DNA from: Cryobacterium gelidum | GTDB lineage: Bacteria; Actinomycetota; Actinomycetes; Actinomycetales; Microbacteriaceae | Assembly (NCBI RefSeq): GCF_004403985.1 | Contig: NZ_SOHL01000013.1 | Location: 186,001 to 250,000 of the forward strand | DNA: 64,000 nt | Direction: 5' to 3' | Shown: positions 49,073 through 56,117 of the stretch, one piece after another | Layout of the letters: each line of letters begins with the position of its first letter | How positions within the stretch are numbered: position 1 is the stretch's first letter | Program-made: the position numbers and the translations under genes | Notes under the pieces: generated by a model | What the model was told of the DNA's origin: nothing | Seen by the model: the letters and a program-made list of their open reading frames with translations, nothing else | Databases searched by the model: none

Positions 49073-50071
49073 CTATACCCTCGTCCTCGCCGCGTTTATG
49101 AGCGCGTCGAAGCTGAGCTCGAGGTGCTCATCTCTGACCTGCGCGTCGGGGTGTGCGTCGAACCAGCGGATGGTGTCGCGCGCGCCGAGCGCGAGCGGGG
49201 TGGTGCAGACAAAATCGGGCACGAGGGCCTTCACCTTGCTGTTGTCGAAGATGACGGAATGTGCCTTGTCGCCGAGCAGTGCCGGGCCCAGATGCGGCAC
49301 CGCGGCCGCGATGGTCTCCGATGCCACGTGCACCAGCTCGGGCAGTGGCGCGCCCGCCGCCTTGGCGTAGAGCTCGTAGATCATATTCCACGGCAGAAAT
49401 TCGTCGGAGGTGATGGTGAAAGTGTCTCCGATGGCCTGCGGCAGGCCGAACAGCCCAACGAAGGCTTTGGCGAAGTCCGTGCTGTGCGTGAGGGTCCAGA
49501 GCGAGGTACCGTCACCGTGCACCAGCACGGGGCGGCCGGCCCGCATGCTGACGATGTCACTCCACCCGCCGGTGAGCGGAATCGCAGTCTGGTCGTAGGT
49601 ATGCGAGGGGCGCACGATCGTGACCGGGAATCCCCGCTCGCGGTAGACCGCGACTAACAGGTCTTCGCAGGCAATCTTGTCTCTCGAATACTGCGAGTAC
49701 GGGTTGCGAAGCGGCGTGGATTCCACGATCGGCAGTCGAGCCGGCGGCTTCTGGTAGGCCGACGCCGAACTGATGAACACGAACTGGCCCGTGCGCCCCG
49801 TGAACAGCTCGATATCGGCCGCCACATGCTCGGCCGTGAAGGCAACGAAGTCTACGACCACATCGAAGGTTCGCCTGCCCACAGCAGCCCGGATCGAGGC
49901 CGGGTTGCGTCCGTCCGCGGTGAGCACCTCCACACCGACCGGAACCGGGCGCTGGGTTGTCGTCGCCCGGTTCAGCACCGTGAGGCGGTGCCCGGTCGCG
50001 ACCGCACGTGCGGCGGCGGCGGCGCTGATCACGCCGGTACCGCCGATGAACAACACGTCGAGCCCGCGCAT
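49073..50071 (-). CDS. NAD-dependent epimerase/dehydratase family protein
   Basis: A 332-residue extended short-chain dehydrogenase. The Rossmann motif is VLFIGGTGVISAAAA, the catalytic Ser region FVFISSASAYQKP and the YxxxK pair YSRDKIACEDLL. Sugar-nucleotide-epimerase relatives share RPSHTYD and THSTDFAKAFVGLF. Substrate is unknown. I set the start at ATG 50071, which overlaps the stop of the aldo/keto reductase stump as TGATG, suggesting translational coupling; an ATG at 50077 is also possible. Confidence 0.85.
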   Translation of the reverse strand: MRGLDVLFIGGTGVISAAAAARAVATGHRLTVLNRATTTQRPVPVGVEVLTADGRNPASIRAAVGRRTFDVVVDFVAFTAEHVAADIELFTGRTGQFVFISSASAYQKPPARLPIVESTPLRNPYSQYSRDKIACEDLLVAVYRERGFPVTIVRPSHTYDQTAIPLTGGWSDIVSMRAGRPVLVHGDGTSLWTLTHSTDFAKAFVGLFGLPQAIGDTFTITSDEFLPWNMIYELYAKAAGAPLPELVHVASETIAAAVPHLGPALLGDKAHSVIFDNSKVKALVPDFVCTTPLALGARDTIRWFDAHPDAQVRDEHLELSFDALINAARTRV

Positions 50072-50235
50072 CACCATGCGACGTTGGCGGTGTCGACGTC
50101 GTTGATTCTCGCGGCTTGGGCGGTGTCCATGATGGCGAACGATTCAGTCGGGTCTGTTTCCGGGCTGAAGTTCATGGTGCCGAGGCACAGCCGAAAAACC
50201 GTGAGGCCGGAACGGCCAAGTTGGGTGTATTCCAT
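50071..50235 (-). pseudogene. Aldo/keto reductase, N-terminal 54 residues only
   Basis: The frame reads MEYTQLGRSGLTVFRLCLGT and goes on to INDVDTANVAW before a TGA. This is the N-terminus of an aldo/keto reductase: beta-hairpin, first barrel strand and the DTAN motif with catalytic Asp. The catalytic Tyr position is lost and about 270 residues are missing. The stop overlaps the epimerase ATG. It is probably a deletion remnant now acting, if anything, as a short leader cistron. Confidence 0.8.
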
Positions 50236-50324
50236 AGCCTTAGGCTGGTCCCGCAGCGGTCAACTGTCAAACAGCATGGGCGCATACCGCTGTTTACCTG
50301 CGCTTTTGCAGCGGTCGCGGTACA

Positions 50325-50418
50325 GAAAAGACTCCTCGCGCACCCGCCAGAGCCCGGTTACCCTTGCTACGTTTCCGTCCTGGGGGAATTGGCCAAGGTG
50401 GCGCCACGCGAGGAGCCG
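50325..50418 (-). ncRNA. ffs: Signal recognition particle RNA (small bacterial type)
   Basis: Read on the minus strand, the conserved SRP domain IV core CCCAGGACGGAAACGTAGCA is present, with the apical GGAA. It is followed by AGGGTAACCGGGCTCTGGCG. The ends pair as CTCCTCGCG with CGCGAGGAG. A T-run follows the 3' side and a promoter lies just upstream. This RNA binds Ffh and targets membrane proteins. Ends are estimates to a few bases. The tRNA-Ser gene is close by on the other strand. Confidence 0.85.
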
Positions 50419-50424
50419 AAGACC

Positions 50425-50454
50425 AGTTTAGGGCACGACGCCGGGTGGCACCAA
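50425..50454 (-). promoter_or_regulatory. Promoter of the SRP RNA gene
   Basis: On the minus strand a -35 TTGGTG (50454-50449) and -10 TAAACT (50430-50425) are separated by 18 bases. Transcription would start about seven bases on, at the first paired base of the RNA. Confidence 0.65.
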
Positions 50455-50539
50455 CCGAGCGCGGTCTGCGTGGGTGGCGGCAGCATCCCCTGGAAACAGG
50501 TAAGATTTGGGCTGTCGTTGTTTTACTGAACGGCGGCCA

Positions 50540-50624
50540 GGAGAATTCGCCTAGTGGCCTATGGCGCACGCTTGGAAAGCGTGTTGGGTGAAAGCCCTCG
50601 GGGGTTCGAATCCCCCATTCTCCG
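50540..50624 (+). tRNA. tRNA-Ser(GGA)
   Basis: Acceptor arm GGAGAAT pairs with ATTCTCC, discriminator G at 50624, genome-encoded CCA following. The anticodon loop CTTGGAAA has anticodon GGA. It has a long variable arm and T-loop GTTCGAATC. A class II serine tRNA of 85 bases. Two tandem 70-bp repeats carrying its 3' end follow immediately. Confidence 0.95.
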
Positions 50625-50626
50625 CC

Positions 50627-50766
50627 AAACCAGCAATACAGCGCGTTGGGTGACGCACAGCCCCACTTGCGGGGTTCGAATCCCCCATTCTCCGCCAAAC
50701 CAGCAATACAGCGCGTTGGGTGACGCACAGCCCCACTTGCGGGGTTCGAATCCCCCATTCTCCGCC
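50627..50766 (+). repeat. Two exact 70-bp tandem repeats carrying the tRNA-Ser 3' end
   Basis: Units 50627-50696 and 50697-50766 are identical. Each ends with the last 26 bases of the tRNA-Ser gene (from GGGGTTCGAATC through the acceptor strand and CC), and each starts AAACCAGCAATACAGCGCG. The middle GTTGGGTGA...AGCCC resembles the tRNA anticodon-stem/variable region, so units look like decayed tRNA 3' halves. A further GTTGGGTGACGCACAG occurs at 50782-50797. They could be relics of site-specific integration or slippage copies. Confidence 0.92.
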
Positions 50767-50798
50767 AAAGGTAAAACGTGTGTTGGGTGACGCACAGG

Positions 50799-51311
50799 TC
50801 AGACGCCCGCGCGATCGGCGAGACCGCGCACGAAGGCGGCCTGACCGGCGTGCTGCAGGTCGTCGGAGAGTACGCTCGCCAGGCGCACACCCACCGTGAC
50901 GGCCGGGGTCCAGGAGTCGTCGACGACCCGGTTGAGATCGGCGTCGTCCAGGGTGTTCAGGTAGGCGACGGTCCCGGTGTGCACGGCCTCGTAGTATCCG
51001 CGGAGCAGGTCGGCGTCGGCGCGCACGGCCGCGACGTCGGCGGATTTATGCCCGTAGCCGGTGGTCGCCGGCCCGAAGGGCAGGTCGAATCGTTCCGCCC
51101 ACCCCTGGCTGGTGTACACCTGCGGTCTGCCCGCGAGGTCGGCGATATGGTCGTCCTGCAGGCGGGACAGGTGCCAGATGAGCCAGGCAATACTGTTGGC
51201 GTCGGCATCCGCTCGAAAGGTGAGGGTGGCGAGGGTCGCGTTCTTGAGAACCCTGGCGACGACGCTGTGGATGCGGGAAAACTCTTCGAGGAGCAGTTCG
51301 GTCGGGGTCAT
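50799..51311 (-). CDS. DinB-family four-helix protein
   Basis: A 170-residue DinB/DUF664-type helical bundle. Candidate metal ligands are His near residue 15, His in IAWLIWHLSRLQDDHI, and His in LQHAGQAAFVRGL near the C-terminus. Relatives include mycothiol- or bacillithiol-dependent enzymes, so with mshD in the genome a thiol-dependent role is plausible. Start is the ATG at 51311 with AGGAGA. The stop lies beside the tRNA-derived repeats. Confidence 0.85.
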   Translation of the reverse strand: MTPTELLLEEFSRIHSVVARVLKNATLATLTFRADADANSIAWLIWHLSRLQDDHIADLAGRPQVYTSQGWAERFDLPFGPATTGYGHKSADVAAVRADADLLRGYYEAVHTGTVAYLNTLDDADLNRVVDDSWTPAVTVGVRLASVLSDDLQHAGQAAFVRGLADRAGV

Positions 51312-51369
51312 GGGTCTCCTTGGTCGTTCTGCCACCGTACCCCCGCGCTACGCCGCGACCCTGCTGGGA

Positions 51370-51870
51370 CTAAAACGCATCCGAGGGATGTTGCCCCTCC
51401 TCCAGCTGGAAACACGGGGAGAAGGAGGTGATTTTCAGTTCGGTGCCGGGAGCCCAGATCGATGCGCTGTAGAAGTCTCCCTGCGTACCCGTCATATCCA
51501 CCCGCGGTGCCCCCTGCCGGGTGCTGCGTCTCTCCACGACCACTCCGTCTTTCTGCTCCCACGCAGCAGCAATGACGTCGATCATCGCCTCCGCATCGAC
51601 ATCCCCCAGCAGGGTGACCGTCGTTCGACCGGACCACTTCAACTGGTCATCCGCGCACCCCAACAGATGCGCAGTCTTCAGCTGCGTCTGGTCGCCGACG
51701 TTCTCGGGTGGAACGAGAGCGGCAGCCTCATCCTCCATCGCCATCGCGATGCGCTTCGCTGTTTGAAGATCCATGGTCTCACTTCCCTGATTCGTCGACG
51801 CGCACGAGGCCAGCACTGCTACGAGAGCGATCATTCCGAAAAGAGCCGCCAGTTTTGCCTGGGGATTCAT
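51370..51870 (-). CDS. Lipoprotein, possible immunity partner of the hydrolase
   Basis: A 166-residue protein with a signal peptide ending in LASC (Cys about residue 23) and a compact alpha/beta domain with two later Cys (HLLGCADDQLKW, SFSPCFQLEEG) that could form a disulfide. It overlaps the hydrolase gene by four bases (ATGA). No family recognised. By analogy with secreted lipase toxins guarded by lipoproteins, it could protect the cell envelope from the upstream hydrolase; that is inference from gene order. Confidence 0.75.
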   Translation of the reverse strand: MNPQAKLAALFGMIALVAVLASCASTNQGSETMDLQTAKRIAMAMEDEAAALVPPENVGDQTQLKTAHLLGCADDQLKWSGRTTVTLLGDVDAEAMIDVIAAAWEQKDGVVVERRSTRQGAPRVDMTGTQGDFYSASIWAPGTELKITSFSPCFQLEEGQHPSDAF

Positions 51871-53618
51871 CCGTAGATCAGCTCCTCGAGGTCGACGAGC
51901 ACGTCGTCATTGTTCACATCATCGGTGGCGACGCGGTTGTGATTGTCCATGAGCACCTTGAAGTCCAATATTGGTGCTCCCTGCCAATCCTTCGTGTAGG
52001 TGGGCTCAGGGCCCTGGTAGAACGCACCATAATCGAAGGCGTCGCTGAACCGCGGATTGTTGCCTCCTCCGACGACACCGGAGCCCTGGGCGATCTGCAA
52101 GATATCTTCATAGGAGAAGTCTGTGTAGTTGGTCTCCGGGTTGGGTGTCCACTCTTTGGGCATCCACGCGCCCGAGAGTGAGACTACCGAGTGGTACTGG
52201 GCCCCGGACACTTCCGCCGAGGTGATGTTGGCGAGCCCCCAACTATGGCCGATGGCCGTCGACGTGGCGTCGGTGAGCAGCGGATCCAACGCCAGGCCCG
52301 CCTCGAAGTCAGCCAGTACCGGACCGGACAGTTGGGCGAATTCTGCCGAATTCGCATCCACTATCCCGGCCGCCAACCCACTCCGGGTGCCGCCCGAGTC
52401 TCCGGGAAAAAGGCCATCCTTGTAGACAAACGCCACCGTGTCAGGATGCCATCCGACGAACAAGGTTGGTAATCCTTGCAGTGAGCCGTCATAGAACATG
52501 TCCATATTGCTCATCGTGCCCGGCACGTACGTGATGCGCTGCCGCGTCTCACTCGACGGCGTTCCGAACATCTCGACGATGCGGGCGTTCTCACGGTCAT
52601 AGAGATAGAGCTGATTCTTGCCGTCGACCGTTCGCTGCAGATAGGTGCGCTCGGCCTCCAGCACTTCGTGCTCTCTGGCGATTTCGTCAGCCCTGGCATA
52701 ACTCTGCTCCCATCGCGCTCTCGTCCGGTCCAAACCGGCGATTTCGGCGTTGAGCCTGGCGGATTCGGCGTCGATCTCGTCGATCCGGGTGCTGACATTG
52801 AGCCGGTTGGCGGCGACGCGCGCGCGGGCCGGCAGCCCGTTCAACGAACCGAGCAGGGCCGGAGTTCCCGCAATCAGAGCGAGTTGCGCCGGTTGCGCCA
52901 ACTGCTCCCACCGCTCGTGCACGGTTTCCGGGTTTGCCGTGAGCAACCGCTTGACCAGTTCGGGATCTGTGGCGATCAATACGGCTAGATCGGTGGATGA
53001 CAGCGTATTCAATCGTGCGATCAGATCGTCGACAGATGCCCCCGCAGCCCAGGTCGTGCCGAACCAGGCAGTCGCGCCGAGCACCTGATCCGACGCCAGG
53101 TCGCGCACACAGGCGGCATCGGCGGCGCGGCGACGTTGCGATAATTCCTCCCACAGCACATCAATAGCGGCAATCCGCGCCGTGACGACTTCGAAGGCTT
53201 CCTCCCGACGGGCATTTCGATCGACGGAGGGAATGAAAACGAACGTGTCGTTCGGCAAGGTGGAGTCGGTTTTTCCATACTGCAGGTCGTAGAGATCAGT
53301 GTCGGCCGCGTTGCGCCGCGCCTCCAGGATGCGCTGGTCACCCTGAATCTCGTCGAGGAGCAGGGCGTACGTCTCGAGGGCTTTCGCCTGCGCGTCCAAC
53401 CCTCGAATCAGCAGGTCGATCTCGGGAGTCAGGGCCACCAGGCGCTCGACGAAGGCCTCGCGCGACACGGCGGTCCACCCGGTCGTTTCGGCGTGGGCTT
53501 GCGCGCGGGTCAGCGTCGTCAGCAACGTGCGGAGAGCATCCGCTTTGCCGGAGCGAATTCTGGCCTCGGCCAGGATGCCGTGCGTCTCACCCGAACCCGG
53601 ATTCGCGATGGTCCACAC
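51867..53618 (-). CDS. Large alpha/beta hydrolase with helical N-terminus (DUF1023-like)
   Basis: A 583-residue protein. Residues 1-340 are helical and coiled-coil-rich (RIDEIDAESARLNAEIAGLD). The C-terminal domain is an alpha/beta hydrolase: a strand FVGWHP, nucleophile elbow AIGHSWGLANITS (Ser about residue 475) and a late His (MDNHNRVATDD). This matches the DUF1023 layout found next to WXG100-like proteins in actinobacteria. No signal peptide. Start is GTG at 53618, two bases after the small helical gene. Possibly a type VII-secreted lipase or esterase. Confidence 0.8.
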   Translation of the reverse strand: MWTIANPGSGETHGILAEARIRSGKADALRTLLTTLTRAQAHAETTGWTAVSREAFVERLVALTPEIDLLIRGLDAQAKALETYALLLDEIQGDQRILEARRNAADTDLYDLQYGKTDSTLPNDTFVFIPSVDRNARREEAFEVVTARIAAIDVLWEELSQRRRAADAACVRDLASDQVLGATAWFGTTWAAGASVDDLIARLNTLSSTDLAVLIATDPELVKRLLTANPETVHERWEQLAQPAQLALIAGTPALLGSLNGLPARARVAANRLNVSTRIDEIDAESARLNAEIAGLDRTRARWEQSYARADEIAREHEVLEAERTYLQRTVDGKNQLYLYDRENARIVEMFGTPSSETRQRITYVPGTMSNMDMFYDGSLQGLPTLFVGWHPDTVAFVYKDGLFPGDSGGTRSGLAAGIVDANSAEFAQLSGPVLADFEAGLALDPLLTDATSTAIGHSWGLANITSAEVSGAQYHSVVSLSGAWMPKEWTPNPETNYTDFSYEDILQIAQGSGVVGGGNNPRFSDAFDYGAFYQGPEPTYTKDWQGAPILDFKVLMDNHNRVATDDVNNDDVLVDLEELIYG

Positions 53619-53620
53619 GA

Positions 53621-53899
53621 TCAGGTCACCTCACGGCTCAGGAGGGAATCGGTCGCTCGAAACTGTTCGGCCACGGTCGCCGGAAAGTCGCTCAGCGCGG
53701 TCAGGGCGAGCGCGGCCAAATCGGCTCGTTCGACCTGTTGTGATGTCGTGTCCCGCAGGGCCGCCGCGACCGTATCGCTTTGCAACGCTCCCTCCGGCCA
53801 CCGAAAGGCCCACTGGGAAAAGCTCAGCTGCGCCGCAGTGCCCGACAGCGCCGTCGACAGATCATCGAGCACCGAATCCGTCACCCGTAGAGTCGACAT
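53621..53899 (-). CDS. Small helical protein, WXG/ESX-like partner
   Basis: A 92-residue all-helical protein (STLRVTDSVLDDLSTALSGT, then FSQWAFRWPEGAL). It has two predicted long helices around a W-x-F-x-W turn, the size and shape of ESAT-6/WXG100-type partners, though the strict WxG motif is not present. I choose ATG 53899, since AGGGGG lies six bases before it; the ATG at 53905 has no spacing. It leads the three-gene module with the hydrolase and lipoprotein. Confidence 0.7.
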   Translation of the reverse strand: MSTLRVTDSVLDDLSTALSGTAAQLSFSQWAFRWPEGALQSDTVAAALRDTTSQQVERADLAALALTALSDFPATVAEQFRATDSLLSREVT

Positions 53900-53970
53900 C
53901 GACATCCCCCTGCCACGATCCGTGCCGTCAGTGGCCCCCAGGGAACCGCACTGAGTCGAGACTACAGACG

Positions 53971-54120
53971 TTAGCGACGGTAGGCACTCACATCGGTGGC
54001 CTTGACCGAAAGCCAGACCGCCCCGCCCACCTGCAGGCCGAGGTCGGCAGCCGCGGCGGGAGTCAGCTCCGCGGAGGCCCGCATTGCCGGTTGCTTCGTC
54101 ACCGCAGCACCGAGTCGCAC
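53971..54120 (-). pseudogene. 3' remnant of modC (molybdate ATPase TOBE domain)
   Basis: The minus-strand frame reads SAELTPAAAADLGLQVGGAV then WLSVKATDVSAYRR and stop. This is the second half of the TOBE domain closing ModC-type ABC ATPases (pattern AEVTPxAxxxLGL...VWxSVKATEVxVY). The ATPase domain is absent, so this is a remnant of about 49 codons. No other molybdate transport gene is visible. Confidence 0.7.
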
Positions 54121-54374
54121 CCCACCTCGATCTGCTGGGCCTCGAGCAGATTCAACACGGGAGTATGCACGGCGTCGAGCTTTCCGTGCTCGGCGTCAGC
54201 GCCCAACAGAAAGAACCGCGTCGTCGAGGATTCCCCCGGCGCCAACTCCACCGCCACCTGACTCACGGGATAGCCCGTATCCGACGCCGGGTGGTAAGGA
54301 ATCGGCCCCGTTACCTTGTTTGTAACCTCGGATGGTGTGAGTATCTGAGGGAGTTGGCCTGTCGGGTCCGGCAT
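54099..54374 (-). pseudogene. C-terminal-looking gene fragment beside the IS element
   Basis: A 91-codon frame whose residues 35-85 read like the end of an extracytoplasmic beta-domain (VSQVAVELAPGESSTTRFFL, IEVGCDSVLR). The first 30 or so residues may be element or random sequence. It overlaps the modC remnant by 22 bases in another frame. Probably the stump of a larger gene cut by rearrangement at the IS110 element. Identity is uncertain. Confidence 0.4.
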
Positions 54375-54547
54375 GATTGTTGCCCCCAGTCGTTGATGAT
54401 CCGGGGGGTGTTGTCACCGGACTCGATTGGCGTCGGGTGATCGCTGATAGGGGCTCGACTAGGCGTAAAGCCGAGGTCGTTCGTAACGTGGATGCCGAGA
54501 CTTGACGCCGTAGACCAGGCCACGGATACAAGTGGATGGGAGCAGTC
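54375..54547 (+). ncRNA. Candidate bridge RNA region of the IS110 element
   Basis: The non-coding stretch upstream of the transposase has several short inverted repeats, for example CCCCC near 54375 with GGGGGG near 54401, and TCACCGG/CGGGTGA. IS110-subgroup elements encode a bridge RNA in this position that pairs with donor and target DNA. Position-based inference only; loops were not resolved. Confidence 0.45.
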
Positions 54548-55746
54548 ATGATCGAAAACTATGACAGCGTCGACGTGTTCGTCGGTGTCGACGTTGGCAA
54601 AGGCGAGCACCACGCCGTCGCCCTGAACCGGGCCGGCAAGGTCCTCTTCGACAAAGCATTACCGAATGACGAAGGCAAGATGCGGGCGGTGCTGCAGAAG
54701 CTGAAACAGTCCGGCACGGTGCTCGTTATCGTGGATCAGCCGGCCACGATCGGCGCCTTGCCGATCGCCGTCGCCCAAGCGAAGGAGTCCTCGTCGGCTA
54801 CCTGCCCGGCCTGGCGATGCGGCGCATCGCCGACCTCCACACGGGTGAGGCGAAGACCGATGCCCGCGACGCAGCGATCATCGCCCAAGCCGCCCGAACG
54901 CTGCCGCATGCGTTGCGGTCGATCCAGCTGGCTGATGAGTCCGTCGCGGAGCTGTCCATGCTGTGTGGTTTTGACGATGACATCGTGGGTCAGATGACGG
55001 CGACCAGCACCGAATTCGCGGGCTGCTCACCCAGATTCACCCAGCGTTGGAGCGGGTCGTGGGCCCGCATCTGGACCACCCGGCGATGCTAGATCTGCTC
55101 CAGCATTACCCGTCACCCGCGGCGATGAAAACAGCCGGCACCACGCGGATGGCCACCCGGCTGCTGAAGCTGGCCCCACGGATGGGCCGCCGACTGGCAG
55201 AAGAAATCACCCAGGCACCAGGCGAACAAACTGTCGTGGTCGTCGGCACCCATGCCGCAGCGACGGTCCTCCCGCGCTTGGCTGAACAACTCGCCGCCTT
55301 GCGCCAACAGCGGTCCAGCATCGCCGTCGAGGTCGAGAAGCTGGTGAACGACCACCCTCTTTCCCCCGTCCTGACGAGCATGCCCGGAGTCGGCGTCAGG
55401 ACCGCAGCCCGGCTCCTCACCGAGGTCACCGGCAAGCACTTCGACACCGCCGGCCACCTCGCCTCCTACGTCGGCCTTGCACCCGTGACCCGACGCTCCG
55501 GCAGCTCAATCCGCGGCGAACATCCCTCCCGTCGAGGAAACAAGATCCTCAAACGTGCCCTGTTTCTGTCCGCTTTCGCAGCACTCCGAAACCCCGTCTC
55601 ACGGACCTACTACGACCAAAAAAATCGCCCAAGGCAAACGCCACAACCAAGCCCTCATCGCACTTGCCCGACGCCGGTGTGATGTTCGTTTCGCCATGCT
55701 GCGAGACGGCACCCTCTACGAAACTGAACACCAACTCGCCGCTTGA
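54548..55746 (+). pseudogene. IS110-family transposase, three frameshifts
   Basis: The N-terminal DEDD domain starts IENYDSVDVFVGVDVGKGEH. Frame changes occur near 54782 (before VLVGYLPGLAMRRIADLHTG), near 55008 (before RIRGLLTQIHPALERVVGP) and in the A7 tract near 55621 (before IAQGKRHNQALIALARRRC). The C-terminal Transposase_20 domain, with LTSMPGVGVRTAARLL and the Ser-bearing VTRRSGSSIRG, is otherwise complete. A GGAG ribosome site precedes ATG 54548. All three changes are small indels, so decay or base-calling errors are both possible. Confidence 0.88.
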
Positions 55747-55950
55747 CAAAAACATAGCCCCCCCCCCCCGAAGAATTCGGTCGAAGAGGCTCTCCACTGG
55801 ATCATCGACCAGCGACGTTCGACTCATGAGACCTATTCTCTCGTACCGGCGCGGCGCGGCGTCGGACTCGGTTCAGTGTATCGAGCCCGTGCGCGACCAC
55901 TCAGGTTCGTAGGCGTAAGTTTTGCTAGGCCAGAGGAGTCCCGGCAGGCT

Positions 55951-55989
55951 CAACCAACCAACCAACCAACCAACCAACCAACCAACCAA
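55951..55989 (+). repeat. CAAC tetranucleotide microsatellite, 9.75 copies
   Basis: Nine exact CAAC units plus CAA. On the minus strand it reads GTTG/GGTT repeats, giving Leu-Val-Gly-Trp repetition in a non-family frame. It is downstream of the acyltransferase gene (minus strand) and 200 bases past the IS element. The 371-base region 55747-56117 holds no other gene; a run of 11 C lies at about 55757. Confidence 0.95.
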
Positions 55990-56117
55990 AATTAGTCGGT
56001 TGGCGAAGCGAGATGGCGAGTATCGGGAAGCATCACTGTCGCACTGGCGGGCGACCGCACCAGGTGCGCAGTCTCTTTTCAAATGAGCAACTGTTGCGTC
56101 CGGCGGCGTAGATGCAA

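Larger units (their letters stand above)
54375..55770 (+). mobile_element. IS110-family element (decayed); ends approximate
   Basis: A single transposase frame with IS110 DEDD and Transposase_20 domains, broken by three frameshifts, preceded by about 170 non-coding bases as expected for the IS110 left end. No terminal inverted repeats, as usual for this family. Both flanks carry gene fragments. The exact ends cannot be fixed without an intact relative or an empty site. Confidence 0.75.

Noticed and set aside
50627-50766. CRISPR array
   Set aside because: The 70-bp units are contiguous and identical, with no spacers and no cas genes; they are tRNA-derived.
50294-50890. Overlapping open frames reading GGEWGIRTP, MGDSNP and similar
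   Set aside because: These are antisense translations of tRNA-Ser and its 3' repeats, a well-known source of false proteins.
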